64,000 bases of DNA from CAWHJB01 sp963698715. GTDB lineage: Bacteria; Chloroflexota; Anaerolineae; Anaerolineales; UBA4823. Below the pieces are notes generated by a model. It saw only the letters and a program-made list of their open reading frames with translations. It ran no database searches and was not told where the DNA came from. A program made the translations under genes and the position numbers. The stretch spans positions 434,001 to 498,000 of the forward strand of contig CAVORW010000003.1 in assembly GCA_963698715.1 (NCBI GenBank). Reading direction: 5' to 3'. Positions 16,595 to 24,798 of the stretch are shown piece after piece (position 1 is the first letter of the stretch; every line of letters starts with the position of its first letter).

Positions 16595-16907
16595 GGCCCC
16601 GTAGCTCAATGGAAGAGCAGTTGACTTTTAATCAACGGGCTAAATATTAAAAATACAATTAATATTGCCAACTGGGAGCCTGTTAGGGAAACCTAACAGT
16701 GAAAAGGTGTCAAAGTCGGGGAACCCTACAGCGTAAGCTAAGGTAATCCCGAGCCAAGCCCGAAAGGGAAGGTGTAGAGACTAGACGGCACCCACCTGCG
16801 TCGAAAGACATGGTGAAGGGATAGTCCAGACCACAAACCGCAAGGGCGGCGAAAGCCGTAGCTGGCAAGTAATCAATTGGTTACAGGTTCGAGTCCTGTC
16901 GGGGTCA
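16595..16907 (+). tRNA. tRNA-Lys(UUU), split by a group I intron
   Basis: Exon 1 (16595-16628) holds the 5' acceptor strand GGCCCCG, D arm GCTC/GAGC, the 5' anticodon stem GTTGA and loop CTTT. Exon 2 (16870-16907) gives TAA, TCAAT, a 5-nt variable loop, T arm ACAGG-TTCGAGT-CCTGT and 3' acceptor CGGGGTC with discriminator A. All stems pair after removal of 241 nt, and the rebuilt loop CTTTTAA gives anticodon UUU. The CCA end is not encoded. Just after exon 1 the intron begins with a copy of the exon sequence (TAATCAAC), so the unspliced RNA can also form a false anticodon arm. Confidence 0.93.
16629..16869 (+). ncRNA. Group I self-splicing intron in the tRNA-Lys anticodon (IC3-like)
   Basis: 241 nt placed between anticodon bases 35 and 36. 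The 5' exon ends in U and the intron ends in G, as required. P1 can form between exon GACUUU and guide GGAGCC (16675-16680). P2 is the GAAA-capped hairpin at 16680-16699. P3 is GGTGTC (16706-16711) with GGCACC (16787-16792). The conserved core runs AATCCCGAGCCAAGCC and GGTGTAGAGACTAGACGG, and P7 is GACTA (16779-16783) with TAGTC (16822-16826). The core closely resembles cyanobacterial tRNA-Leu introns. An AT-rich hairpin (16643-16666) enlarges the P1 loop. No reading frame lies inside. Confidence 0.93.
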
Positions 16908-16920
16908 CAACGTAAATTGC

Positions 16921-16957
16921 AAAATGACGGCTGATTTTTTCGCCGTCATTTGCGTTT
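16921..16957 (+). terminator. Terminator after tRNA-Lys
   Basis: A 10-bp stem (AAATGACGGC with GCCGTCATTT) followed by GCGTTTTAATC, beginning 14 bases after the tRNA. It should end the tRNA transcript before the HNH gene. Confidence 0.8.
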
Positions 16958-16990
16958 TAATCAAACTACTGCTTATTTACTGCAACAGCC

Positions 16991-17416
16991 ATGAAAACAT
17001 GTGCGACCTGTAAGGTTGAAAAACCAGAAACCGAATTCAATTGGCGGTGGAAATCGTTGGGTATTCGCCATCCTACCTGCTGGGAATGCCATAAATCTTA
17101 CCGCAAAAGCTGGTATGAGAGCCACAAAGAAGAACACATTGGGAATGTTTACGAAAGAAAGAAAAAATCAATCCAAAAAGCCAGAGAATTTGTCTGGGAT
17201 TACCTTACAACTCATCCTTGCGTTGAGTGCGGTGAAACCGATCCTGTTGTTTTGGAGTTTGACCATCTTTATGGAAAAGATAAAGATATTGCTACACTGG
17301 CCGGTCAAGGTTATTCCATAAAAGCCATCAAGAAAGAAATTGCCAAGTGCCAGGTTCTTTGTGCCAATTGTCATCGTAGAAAAACCTCGCGCGAGAGAGG
17401 GTGGTTCACAAAGTAG
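16991..17416 (+). CDS. HNH endonuclease, possible partner of the tRNA intron
   Basis: A 141-residue protein. The N-terminus has a zinc-knuckle-like pair CATCK and CWECH (residues 4-34). A basic helical middle follows, and the C-terminal HNH fold has HPCVECGE near 76, VVLEFDHLYGKD near 87 and CQVLCANCHRRKT near 120. HNH enzymes nick or cut DNA, and many serve as homing endonucleases of group I introns. It lies only 83 bp behind the intron-bearing tRNA and separately from it, beyond a terminator. No good ribosome site is visible. Alternatively it is an unrelated HNH gene; a link to intron homing is inference. Confidence 0.82.
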   Translation: MKTCATCKVEKPETEFNWRWKSLGIRHPTCWECHKSYRKSWYESHKEEHIGNVYERKKKSIQKAREFVWDYLTTHPCVECGETDPVVLEFDHLYGKDKDIATLAGQGYSIKAIKKEIAKCQVLCANCHRRKTSRERGWFTK

Positions 17417-18158
17417 CAATTGATGAATGCGGTGTTGATCCTTTAAAAATTGGGCAGTTTGGGTTGGTAGGTTTGCTTCTCCACCCTGTATGGTGTAAAA
17501 AACCTAACCATGGGTATAAACCTGAGAAGAAGGCTGTCTTTGGTAATCGTGGATGACACCTCCCAGGATATTTCGCCTCCGTATTGGACCATTTCGGTTC
17601 TGTTCTCGTCCTGGAACTGAAACAGGAAATCTCTGACCGATCCCTTGATGTGGGCGAGCATGGTTGTAGTATTGATCATACTCTTTCAGAACACGCTGAA
17701 GGTGGTTTTCATTTAGGATGAGGATTTGGTCCAGACACTCTTTGCGAGCAGATCGCACCCATCGTTCAGCAAAGGAATTCGCCCTTGGTGCTTGAAAGGG
17801 AGTATGTAAGATTTCTACCTTTTCTGATGAAAATACAAGATCGAACGATGAGGTAAATTTCTTATCGTTATCATGGATAAGAAAAGCAATCTCTTTAGAA
17901 TCATCGTTCAGATTCCAGACCAACTGTCGTGCCTGTTGTGTAACCCAGGTTGAGTCAGGAGCGGTTGTGCAGCCAGCCAAATGGATGCGTCGTGAACCCA
18001 ATTCAATAAAAAACAGAACATAGATAGTCTTAAGCCAGATGGTCTCGACGGTGAAGAAATCGCAGGCCAGGATCTGATCCTTGTAGTGTCCCAGGAAGGC
18101 TCGCCAGGAACCAGAAGATCGTTCATTTGAAGGTGGTACCCGATGTCTCTTTAGAATA

Positions 18159-19252
18159 TAGGACTTACGCAAAACTGCTAGATTGACGAAAGAGAGCAAA
18201 GCCATTATTGTAAAGGCATGAGACCGAAAAAAGAACGGGTAACACGAACAGACTATTGCCAGTATTTGCTGGTAAGTCAAATCAATTACACACTAACGAA
18301 CTACGCCGAACACACAGAGAAATTCAGTCACGATATGGCCAACCGGTATCTGGCAGGGGATGAAATTCGTCCCAGATTGGTATGGGAAAATGTCAAAGGC
18401 CAGGTAATCGAAACGCCATACGGCTTTCTGGTGTTTGATGACACCGTACTAGACAAAAACTTTTCCCGCAAGATCGAACTGGTCAGGAGGCAGTATAGCG
18501 GGAATGCACACGGGGTCATTAAAGGAATTGGTGTGGTGACTTGTGTGTATGTCAACCCAGAAATCGACCAATTCTGGATCATCGATTTTCGTATCTATGA
18601 CCCGGACAGCGACGGAAAAACGAAGCTCGACCATTTACAGGATATGCTGAAGAACTGCATCTATCAAAAACAACTTGCCTTTTGGGCTGTTTTGATGGAT
18701 ACCTGGTATGCTACCAAAGACATCCTGCTTCAGATTGAAAAGTACAACAAGATTTACTACTGCCCGCTCAAAGACAATCGTCAAGTCGACAATTCAGGAG
18801 GTTCAAATCCTTACCAGCGAGTGGACAGTTTGACCTGGACGGAAGCTGAGAAACAACATGGCAAGATGATCAAAATCAAAGGTTTTCCTGCCAATCATAA
18901 GGTGAAAGTTTTCCGGGTGGTGCTTTCCACCAAGCGCACGGACTATATTGTGACCAACGAGATAGCGCAAGACAACGTGGAGGTTGTACAAGATGTGTCT
19001 AACTTCCGCTGGAAAGTCGAGCAATTTCACCGAGAAACCAAGCAGGTCACTGGAATTGAAGGGAATCAATGCCGAAGAGCCAGAATTGTCAGAAATCATA
19101 TTGGTTGTGCTATCCTGGTTTGGATCCGTCTCCAGCAAGTCGCAGTTGAAACGAATCGAACTGTCTATCGTGTCAAGCATGACCTCTTGGATGATTATTT
19201 GCGACAGCAACTCAAATCTCCTACCATTCAGATGTGTCTTGCGTAAGTCCTA
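18159..19252 (+). mobile_element. IS-gamma copy 1 (IS701/IS4-like), 1094 bp
   Basis: Perfect 14-bp terminal inverted repeats TAGGACTTACGCAA. The 5-bp direct repeat GAATA flanks it (18154-18158 and 19253-19257). It sits inside IS-alpha copy A, so it moved after that element. Confidence 0.95.
18218..19246 (+). CDS. IS-gamma transposase (IS701/IS4-like DDE)
   Basis: Intact 342-residue transposase. The first catalytic region is YGFLVFDDTVLDK near residue 70, followed by YSGNAHGVIKGIGVV near 92, a family hallmark. VLMDTWYATKDIL near 155 holds the second Asp, and FRWKVEQFHRETKQVTGIE near 272 holds the catalytic Glu in the YREK-like motif. Nearly identical to the second copy at 29230 (very few substitutions), so recent transposition is likely. 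Confidence 0.93.
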   Translation: MRPKKERVTRTDYCQYLLVSQINYTLTNYAEHTEKFSHDMANRYLAGDEIRPRLVWENVKGQVIETPYGFLVFDDTVLDKNFSRKIELVRRQYSGNAHGVIKGIGVVTCVYVNPEIDQFWIIDFRIYDPDSDGKTKLDHLQDMLKNCIYQKQLAFWAVLMDTWYATKDILLQIEKYNKIYYCPLKDNRQVDNSGGSNPYQRVDSLTWTEAEKQHGKMIKIKGFPANHKVKVFRVVLSTKRTDYIVTNEIAQDNVEVVQDVSNFRWKVEQFHRETKQVTGIEGNQCRRARIVRNHIGCAILVWIRLQQVAVETNRTVYRVKHDLLDDYLRQQLKSPTIQMCLA

Positions 19253-19862
19253 GAATATTGCGTACTGAAGAGGCACAAAGTTTGTAACCGAGTTTGAGCA
19301 GTTCACCCTGGATCTTGTCGTAGCCCCAGCGCGGGTTTTCTTTCGCCAAACGAATAATCAACACTTCAAGCTCAGACGAGATTACTGGTCTGCCCGGTTT
19401 TCCTTTTCGTTTGAAGGTCCATTTGCGACGAACCAGTTCTCGATGCCAGCGCAGAACTGTATCCGGTTTGAAGATCAACATGACTTGATTAAGATGCTGG
19501 CGTGAACCGTCCTTGAATCTAGAATACCTGTCCAAGAGGGTCGCCAATACCATTCGGTCAGGGTCAGATATTCGCGGAGGCGTTTTGGTTTTGCGTTCTA
19601 AGATACGCACCTGTTGGCGAAGGATAAGAATCTCCAAATCCGTTTCACTTTTAGAGGTTCTCAAGATTGCCAACAAATCGCAAAATAAGGAGAACAATGA
19701 CATCAGTAGTGTTGAGATCATGAGCCTTCCCTTGAGAAATGAGTTTTTCAAGTCAAACAGCTTACCACAAATCGGTAAGCTGTTTTAAAATAATGAAGAT
19801 ATCGCTTTACTCAGGGCAAATCGATTATCCAGAAGGTGTGGATGTATTATTTACACCATACA

Positions 19863-20954
19863 GGTCAGCTTGGAAACCGATTGGCGGATGGTGAGATTGG
19901 TACGCTCGACGAAGGATGTGTTGATTCTGCCACTCAGTCCTGCCTGTTTAAGGCGCGATCGGTAGCTTTGTTGATCACCCCACAGCAGGCGGCGTTCGAC
20001 TTTTACCGTACGCCGCCTGCGTTGATGTTTGATCACCTGGGCATAGGCAAACTGGCTGAGCAAAACCCAGACCGGCTTTTTGCCTTGTCCGGGTTCCCAT
20101 TGGCCGAAGTGGGCGGTCAGCGCATAGAAATAGTGTTTCAAGCCATCGCTGGCAAACACAGGAGTAAAGTCAGAGCGAAGCCTGCGTTTGAGCTCATGCA
20201 CCACCCGGTAAGCCATCTCCTGAGAGCGACTGCCCACCTGCAGAACGGGGATCAGCTTGGTGGTAGCATCGCTAACCACCCATACCCACAGATCGCGAGC
20301 GCCGAATTTGACGCTGGCCCATAATTCGTCAAGTTGGAGATGGAGCAGATCGAGTTGGACCATAAAACGCTCGTGGATCTTCATGCTCTGAACGCCGCTG
20401 CGGGCGAGCCAGGTACGGATGGTCAGCTCGCGCACCTTGAAAACTTCTTCGAGAGCCGAGATATCCACCCCCAGAGCCAATAACCACAGGACCCTGGCGA
20501 CCGTATCTGGGGAATGTTTCAGCCGGTACATGAGTGTGTTTCTGCGCACGGTGAACTTCTTGCCCTGGCATTTGAGATCCTGAATGGCTCGGTGCTTGCC
20601 GTGTGTGCCATCGCCAACCAGAGCATGGATCGTTTCATCGCGGATGCCATGATACTCGCAGACGGGATTCGGGCACGCGAAGCCCTGGGTGGAGATCTTC
20701 TTCCTGGGACCACCGCGTCCTTTACGGCTGCTCCAGGCGACGGGTGGTAGCTGTGCCGGGGGAGTTGGTTTGCTGTTGTGTTGTTGGCAGACCGGGCAGT
20801 CATGTTCAGTTTTGGGCTTCAACACGCGTGGCTTGCGGGGAAGCTTGACAGATTTCTTCCTGTTCACCCAGTGTTGCAACCACATCCGATACAGCCAACG
20901 ATAGAGGTGGATCAAGACAATCAGAAACCCGAGGAGTTCGAAGAGATGGTTCAT
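19863..20954 (-). pseudogene. IS1-like DDE transposase, C-terminus cut
   Basis: About 364 residues remain. There is an N-terminal membrane-like stretch, a zinc-finger-like segment (CPVCQQ; CPNPVCEYHG), an HTH (LEEVFKVRELTIRTWLARSG) near 165, and a DDE domain with QLDELWAS, FASDGLKHYF and SFVERTNLTIRQ. The frame breaks at KLT, where IS-alpha copy A begins; the homologous copy at 28662 continues for about 70 more residues. All three catalytic residues are present, but the missing tail probably kills it. Confidence 0.85.
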
Positions 20955-21053
20955 CTGGCAGGCTATTTCCGTGTGAGTTGGGAATATAGCCTGCTATCTT
21001 ACCACACGGAGATTACTGCTTCGAAGTTATCCACCATCGATTGGGGGTGTACC
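19863..21053 (-). mobile_element. IS-delta copy 1 (IS1-like), truncated by IS-alpha
   Basis: The element keeps its N-terminal side. The outer end near 21053 shows an imperfect terminal sequence (GGTACACC ... GGTGGATAAC read inward on the minus strand) resembling the opposite end of copy 2 at 28513. The other end is lost at the IS-alpha junction. Boundaries are approximate. Confidence 0.6.
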
Positions 21054-21104
21054 CTCCATTTGCACAAAACTTACGCTAAGAGAATTATGCAATTAAATTC
21101 AGTG

Positions 21105-21172
21105 TATAATACTTACAGATGGCCTTGTTTGTTACAAATAACGTAATGTTTACGGCTGTAGGTAAGTATTAT
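21105..21172 (+). promoter_or_regulatory. AbiE promoter with paired 11-bp inverted operator halves
   Basis: ATAATACTTAC (21106-21116) overlaps a TATAAT box (21105-21110). Its exact reverse complement GTAAGTATTAT (21162-21172) overlaps the abiEi start codon. The arms are 45 bp apart. AbiEi antitoxins are known to repress their own promoters through inverted repeats, so these are likely its sites. Confidence 0.65.
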
Positions 21173-21992
21173 GACAAGATCTCTATCTTCTCAAGAATCC
21201 AAGCTCATATTGTCCCTGGAATGGGAGAAACAGCCGTTTCTCACAATCCAACAGGCAAAAGAGATTCTCTCTGTTTCGGACGACCACGCCAGGGTTATAC
21301 TTCACCGTCTGTTCAAGAAAGGCTGGCTGGCTCCGGTGGTACCTGGGGTATTTGAACTGATACCAGCGGAACGGGGAGAAGCGGCATTCGTTGATACCAA
21401 CCCACTTGCTCTTGGAAGTGTGCTGGTTGATCCATATGCATTTGCTTACTCAACCGCTGCTTACTTTTATGGTTTGACCACGCAGGCGCCAACTACAGTA
21501 TATTTGCAGACCAATACTGGTAAAACGCATACGATTACGGCTCGTGGAAAATCCTATCGAATTATCTACGTTCCGATCCCCTTATTCTTTGGGATCGATA
21601 ATGTCGATGCCTATGGTACCACCGTAAAAATGACAGAACCGGAAAAAACGGTCTTGGATAGTATCTTCAAACCCGCGACAGCAGGAGACATCCCGGAAAT
21701 TGTTGCAATGCTCTGGCAAGGAAAAAACAAATTAGACTTGCAAAAGTTAGTGGATTATTCACTGAAGTATGACTCTCAGTCGCTTGTTCAACGGTTAGGA
21801 TTTTTATTGGATTATTTAAAAATTGAGATCCCAATTGCGGAACGAGCTCGCTTACTGCGAAACGTTAACAAGAATGTCTGCTATTTAGGCCGACCAGGTA
21901 AGTGGGGAAAAGGGGGAAAGCATAATGCTACTTGGCAGGTGATTGAAAACATCCCAGAAACGGAAATCCAGGCGGAGATAAAGATTGGCTGA
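21171..21992 (+). CDS. abiEi: AbiEi-type antitoxin (type IV toxin-antitoxin)
   Basis: A 273-residue protein with an N-terminal winged helix (LTIQQAKEILSVSDDHARVILHRL is residues 25-48, then KKGWLAPVVPGVFEL) and a C-terminal AbiEi domain (YAFAYSTAAYFYGLTTQAP near 88, TEPEKTVLDSIFKP near 160). Family members neutralise AbiEii without binding it and repress the operon. The stop overlaps the toxin start (ATGATG). The pair lies among insertion sequences, a typical mobile-defence setting. No strong ribosome site is visible. Confidence 0.88.
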   Translation: MTRSLSSQESKLILSLEWEKQPFLTIQQAKEILSVSDDHARVILHRLFKKGWLAPVVPGVFELIPAERGEAAFVDTNPLALGSVLVDPYAFAYSTAAYFYGLTTQAPTTVYLQTNTGKTHTITARGKSYRIIYVPIPLFFGIDNVDAYGTTVKMTEPEKTVLDSIFKPATAGDIPEIVAMLWQGKNKLDLQKLVDYSLKYDSQSLVQRLGFLLDYLKIEIPIAERARLLRNVNKNVCYLGRPGKWGKGGKHNATWQVIENIPETEIQAEIKIG

Positions 21993-22870
21993 TGATTGAA
22001 AAACGTCTCGTTCAATGGTATGCAGCGAATTCCGGTGTCGATTTAGACATAGCGGAAAGGGAAGTTGTCCTGACTTATGTCATGAAAGTACTTTGTGATA
22101 GTAGTATATTAACGCATCTGGCATTCAAGGGTGGTACGGCCATCCGAAAAATATTCCTTGGAAATCAGGGGCGTTTCAGCTTGGATCTGGATTTCACCAT
22201 GGTGAATGACTTCGATCCTGAAGAATTTGTACTCAATATCGTTTCGATTCTGCATGATAAGGAGTATTTTGGAATAACTTTTGAAATTCGCTCAGAGGAT
22301 TATTACGCTAATCCAAATTCTTGCGGCGCGATTGTCACATATAAGCATGCGTGGGTCACGAATGGAAAGTTTAGTTTTCAGGTAAGTTTTCGGGCCAAAC
22401 CCATTCTCTCGGTGCAGCCGGCAAGTTTTATAAAAGAACGTTACTTCCAGTGGCTGGGGATAGAACCACCGCTTGTTCCAACTCTGAATCTTCACGAAAT
22501 TATTGGGGAAAAAGTTCGCGCATCTGCACAGCGCAGCCGAATCCGTGATCTTTATGACCTCTACCAGTTTGCATCCCTGAAGTATGATCGCAACATCGTC
22601 CGCAGGATTGCGATTTTGAAGTGTTGGGAAACAAATTATGCTTTTGACCCGGTTGCATTCCTACAGAACTTACCCAAGAAACAATATGATTGGGCTGATC
22701 TTGAACGCCTTGTCAAACATAGTAAAGCGTTAACGCCTCTCGTAGTTTTCGAAACAATTCAGCAAAGTTATAGTTTCTTAATGGAAATGAATAAGGATGA
22801 AGCAGCCCTTGCGAAAGATCCATACCGCCGAGAAAGAAAAGTCTACCAGCGTTTACTTTCAAGTTTCTAA
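21992..22870 (+). CDS. abiEii: AbiEii-type nucleotidyltransferase toxin
   Basis: 292-residue nucleotidyltransferase. It shows the DUF1814 motifs: GGTAIRKIF (residues 48-56) with SLDLDFT shortly after, the two Asp ligands of a polymerase-beta-like fold, then GEKVRASAQRSRIRDLYDLY near 170-190. Relatives add nucleotides to tRNA or block growth and give abortive phage resistance. It follows abiEi with overlapping stop and start and appears complete. Confidence 0.9.
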   Translation: MIEKRLVQWYAANSGVDLDIAEREVVLTYVMKVLCDSSILTHLAFKGGTAIRKIFLGNQGRFSLDLDFTMVNDFDPEEFVLNIVSILHDKEYFGITFEIRSEDYYANPNSCGAIVTYKHAWVTNGKFSFQVSFRAKPILSVQPASFIKERYFQWLGIEPPLVPTLNLHEIIGEKVRASAQRSRIRDLYDLYQFASLKYDRNIVRRIAILKCWETNYAFDPVAFLQNLPKKQYDWADLERLVKHSKALTPLVVFETIQQSYSFLMEMNKDEAALAKDPYRRERKVYQRLLSSF

Positions 22871-22921
22871 GTAGTAACCTAAGTTGCTTGGTTATTTAAT
22901 CTCATCCGATCCGCTGAATCC

Positions 22922-23421
22922 TGTCCTGGCTACTTATCTTATCCGTCAATATTATCGGGTAAAGAAAACGAATCTTGTTAGCCTTTGGATCTTATTCTGA
23001 AAATAGGATTGCCGAAATAGCTCTAAACTGGGGAAGTAGCTGTACACAAGCGGAAATCAGCAACTCAAATCAATCGCCAGACAAACTAAACCGGTAGCCA
23101 TCCCTCTTGGAATGGTTACCTTTGAATTGTATCGGTATGATATGACCGGGTTAGTGCAGGTAAGTTTGGCGTGAATAGCTGTGATGTAGACCACCAAGGA
23201 TCGCCCTGGAGGTGAAGCTGCCGATTGGGTTTGCTTCAGGTTGATTGTTGTAGTCGGGGATCTGTTGACCAATTCCTTGATGAGGCCGTTCCTGATTGAA
23301 GTAAATGGTAAACTCCTTGACCACTCGCCGCAAATGCTGACCATGAAGAATGAGGATGTGATCCAGGCATTCTCTTGTCAAGGTGCCTATGAACCGTTCG
23401 CATATGCCATTCGCTCGGGGT
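22922..23421 (-). mobile_element. IS-beta copy 1, one end only
   Basis: Begins TGTCCTGGCTACTTATC, the end sequence also seen at 33855 and 56978. It contains the terminal part of an rve transposase and is cut at 23421 by IS-alpha copy B. The element therefore predates IS-alpha here. Confidence 0.8.
23151..23414 (-). pseudogene. IS-beta transposase, C-terminal fragment
   Basis: The last 85 or so residues of an rve integrase: PRANGICERFIGTLTRECLD with the catalytic Glu, then FNQERPHQGIGQ, ending ILGGLHHSYSRQTYLH. The N-terminal and central parts are missing because IS-alpha copy B replaces them. It is related to, but distinct from, the IS-alpha transposase. Confidence 0.85.
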
Positions 23422-24698
23422 TGTATGGTGTAAAAAACCTAACCATGGGTATAAACCTGAGAAGAAGGCTGTCTTTGGTAATCGTGGATGACACCTCCCA
23501 GGATATTTCGCCTCCGTATTGGACCATTTCGGTTCTGTTCTCGTCCTGGAACTGAAACAGGAAATCTCTGACCGATCCCTTGATGTGGGCGAGCATGGTT
23601 GTAGTATTGATCATACTCTTTCAGAACACGCTGAAGGTGGTTTTCATTTAGGATGAGGATTTGGTCCAGACACTCTTTGCGAGCAGATCGCACCCATCGT
23701 TCAGCAAAGGAATTCGCCCTTGGTGCTTGAAAGGGAGTATGTAAGATTTCTACCTTTTCTGATGAAAATACAAGATCGAACGATGAGGTAAATTTCTTAT
23801 CGTTATCATGGATAAGAAAAGCAATCTCTTTAGAATCATCGTTCAGATTCCAGACCAACTGCCGTGCCTGCTGTATAACCCAGGTTGAGTTAGGAGCGGT
23901 TGTGCAGCCAGCCAAATGGATGCGTCGTGAACCCAGTTCAATAAAAAACAGAACATAGATAGTCTTAAGCCAGATGGTCTCGACGGTGAAGAAATCGCAG
24001 GCCAGGATCTGATCCTTGTAGTGTCCCAGGAAGGCTCGCCAGGAACCAGAAGATCGTTCATTTGAAGGTGGTACCCGATGTCGCTTCAGGATATTGCGTA
24101 CTGAAGAGGCACATAGTTTGTAACCAAGTTTGAGCAGTTCACCCTGGATCTTGTCGTAGCCCCAGCGCGGGTTTTCTTTCGCCAAACGAATAATCAACAC
24201 TTCAAGCTCAGACGAGATTACTGGTCTGCCTGGTTTTCCTTTTCGTTTGAAGGTCCATTTGCGACGAACCAGTTCTCGATGCCAGCGCAGAACTGTATCC
24301 GGTTTGAAGATCAACATGACTTGATTAAGATGCTGGCGTGAACCGTCCTTGAATCTAGAATACCTGTCCAAGAGGGTCGCCAATACCATTCGGTCAGGGT
24401 CAGATATTCGCGGAGGCGTTTTGGTTTTGCGTTGTAAGATACGCACCTGTTGGCGAAGGATAAGAATCTCCAAATCCGTTTCACTTTTAGAGGTTCTCAA
24501 GATTGCCAACAAATCGCAAAATAAGGAGAACAATGACATCAGTAGTGTTGAGATCATGAGCCTTCCCTTGAGAAATGAGTTTTTCAAGTCAAACAGCTTA
24601 CCACAAATCGGTAAGCTGTTTTAAAATAATGAAGATATCGCTTTACTCAGGGCAAATCGATTAGCCAGAAGGTGTGGATGTATTATTTACACCATACA
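23422..24698 (-). mobile_element. IS-alpha copy B, intact, 1277 bp
   Basis: Complete element with ends TGTATGGTGTAAA and TTTACACCATACA. It is flanked by GGT on both sides (23419-23421 and 24699-24701), a possible 3-bp duplication. The left flank is IS-beta but the right flank is not recognisably IS-beta, so the match could be chance. Confidence 0.93.
23439..24557 (-). CDS. IS-alpha transposase (rve/DD35E integrase fold)
   Basis: Intact 372-residue transposase in a single frame. The N-terminal helical region (residues 1-60) is followed by an HTH (NPRWGYDKIQGELLKLGYKL near 129) and the rve core with Asp188 (ILACDFFTVET), Asp251 (LIHDNDKKFT) and Glu286 (ANSFAERWVR), 34 residues apart as in DD35E enzymes. 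NHARPHQGIGQ follows near 323. It belongs with the IS3/IS481-related integrases. The start MISTLL is shared by the copies; copy C differs by a few residues. Confidence 0.93.
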   Translation of the reverse strand: MISTLLMSLFSLFCDLLAILRTSKSETDLEILILRQQVRILQRKTKTPPRISDPDRMVLATLLDRYSRFKDGSRQHLNQVMLIFKPDTVLRWHRELVRRKWTFKRKGKPGRPVISSELEVLIIRLAKENPRWGYDKIQGELLKLGYKLCASSVRNILKRHRVPPSNERSSGSWRAFLGHYKDQILACDFFTVETIWLKTIYVLFFIELGSRRIHLAGCTTAPNSTWVIQQARQLVWNLNDDSKEIAFLIHDNDKKFTSSFDLVFSSEKVEILHTPFQAPRANSFAERWVRSARKECLDQILILNENHLQRVLKEYDQYYNHARPHQGIGQRFPVSVPGREQNRNGPIRRRNILGGVIHDYQRQPSSQVYTHG

Positions 24699-24798
24699 GG
24701 TCTACTGGACGCGTCCTGCTCATATCGAACGGTTATTTGCGCGGAAACATTCATGGAGGACAACCCATCACACTCCAACCCCTGATTGCGCTTGTCGT

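Larger units (their letters stand above)
17504..19721 (-). pseudogene. IS-alpha transposase, disrupted (copy A)
   Basis: The N-terminal half (19721 down to about 19258) and the C-terminal half (about 18153 down to 17504) match the intact copies at 23439 and 30905 almost exactly. They are separated by a complete IS-gamma inserted near the codon for residue 157 (...SVRNIL). The catalytic Asp188, Asp251 and Glu286 codons all lie in the downstream half. It cannot make a full protein. Confidence 0.93.
17487..19862 (-). mobile_element. IS-alpha copy A (DD35E element), split by IS-gamma
   Basis: Ends are inverted repeats: TGTATGGTGTAAA on the left and TTTACACCATACA on the right. After removing IS-gamma and its 5-bp duplication the length is 1277 bp, identical to copy B. 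The right end truncates an IS1-like transposase. The left flank ends CCC and the right begins GGT, so there is no flanking duplication. Confidence 0.92.

Noticed and set aside
16620..16636. The complete hairpin GTTGA-CTTTTAA-TCAAC suggests the intervening sequence lies after the anticodon arm.
   Set aside because: The 3' half carries its own TAATCAAT before a 5-nt variable loop. Only removal of 241 nt ending in G16869 gives normal tRNA spacing and the U/G ends needed by a group I intron.
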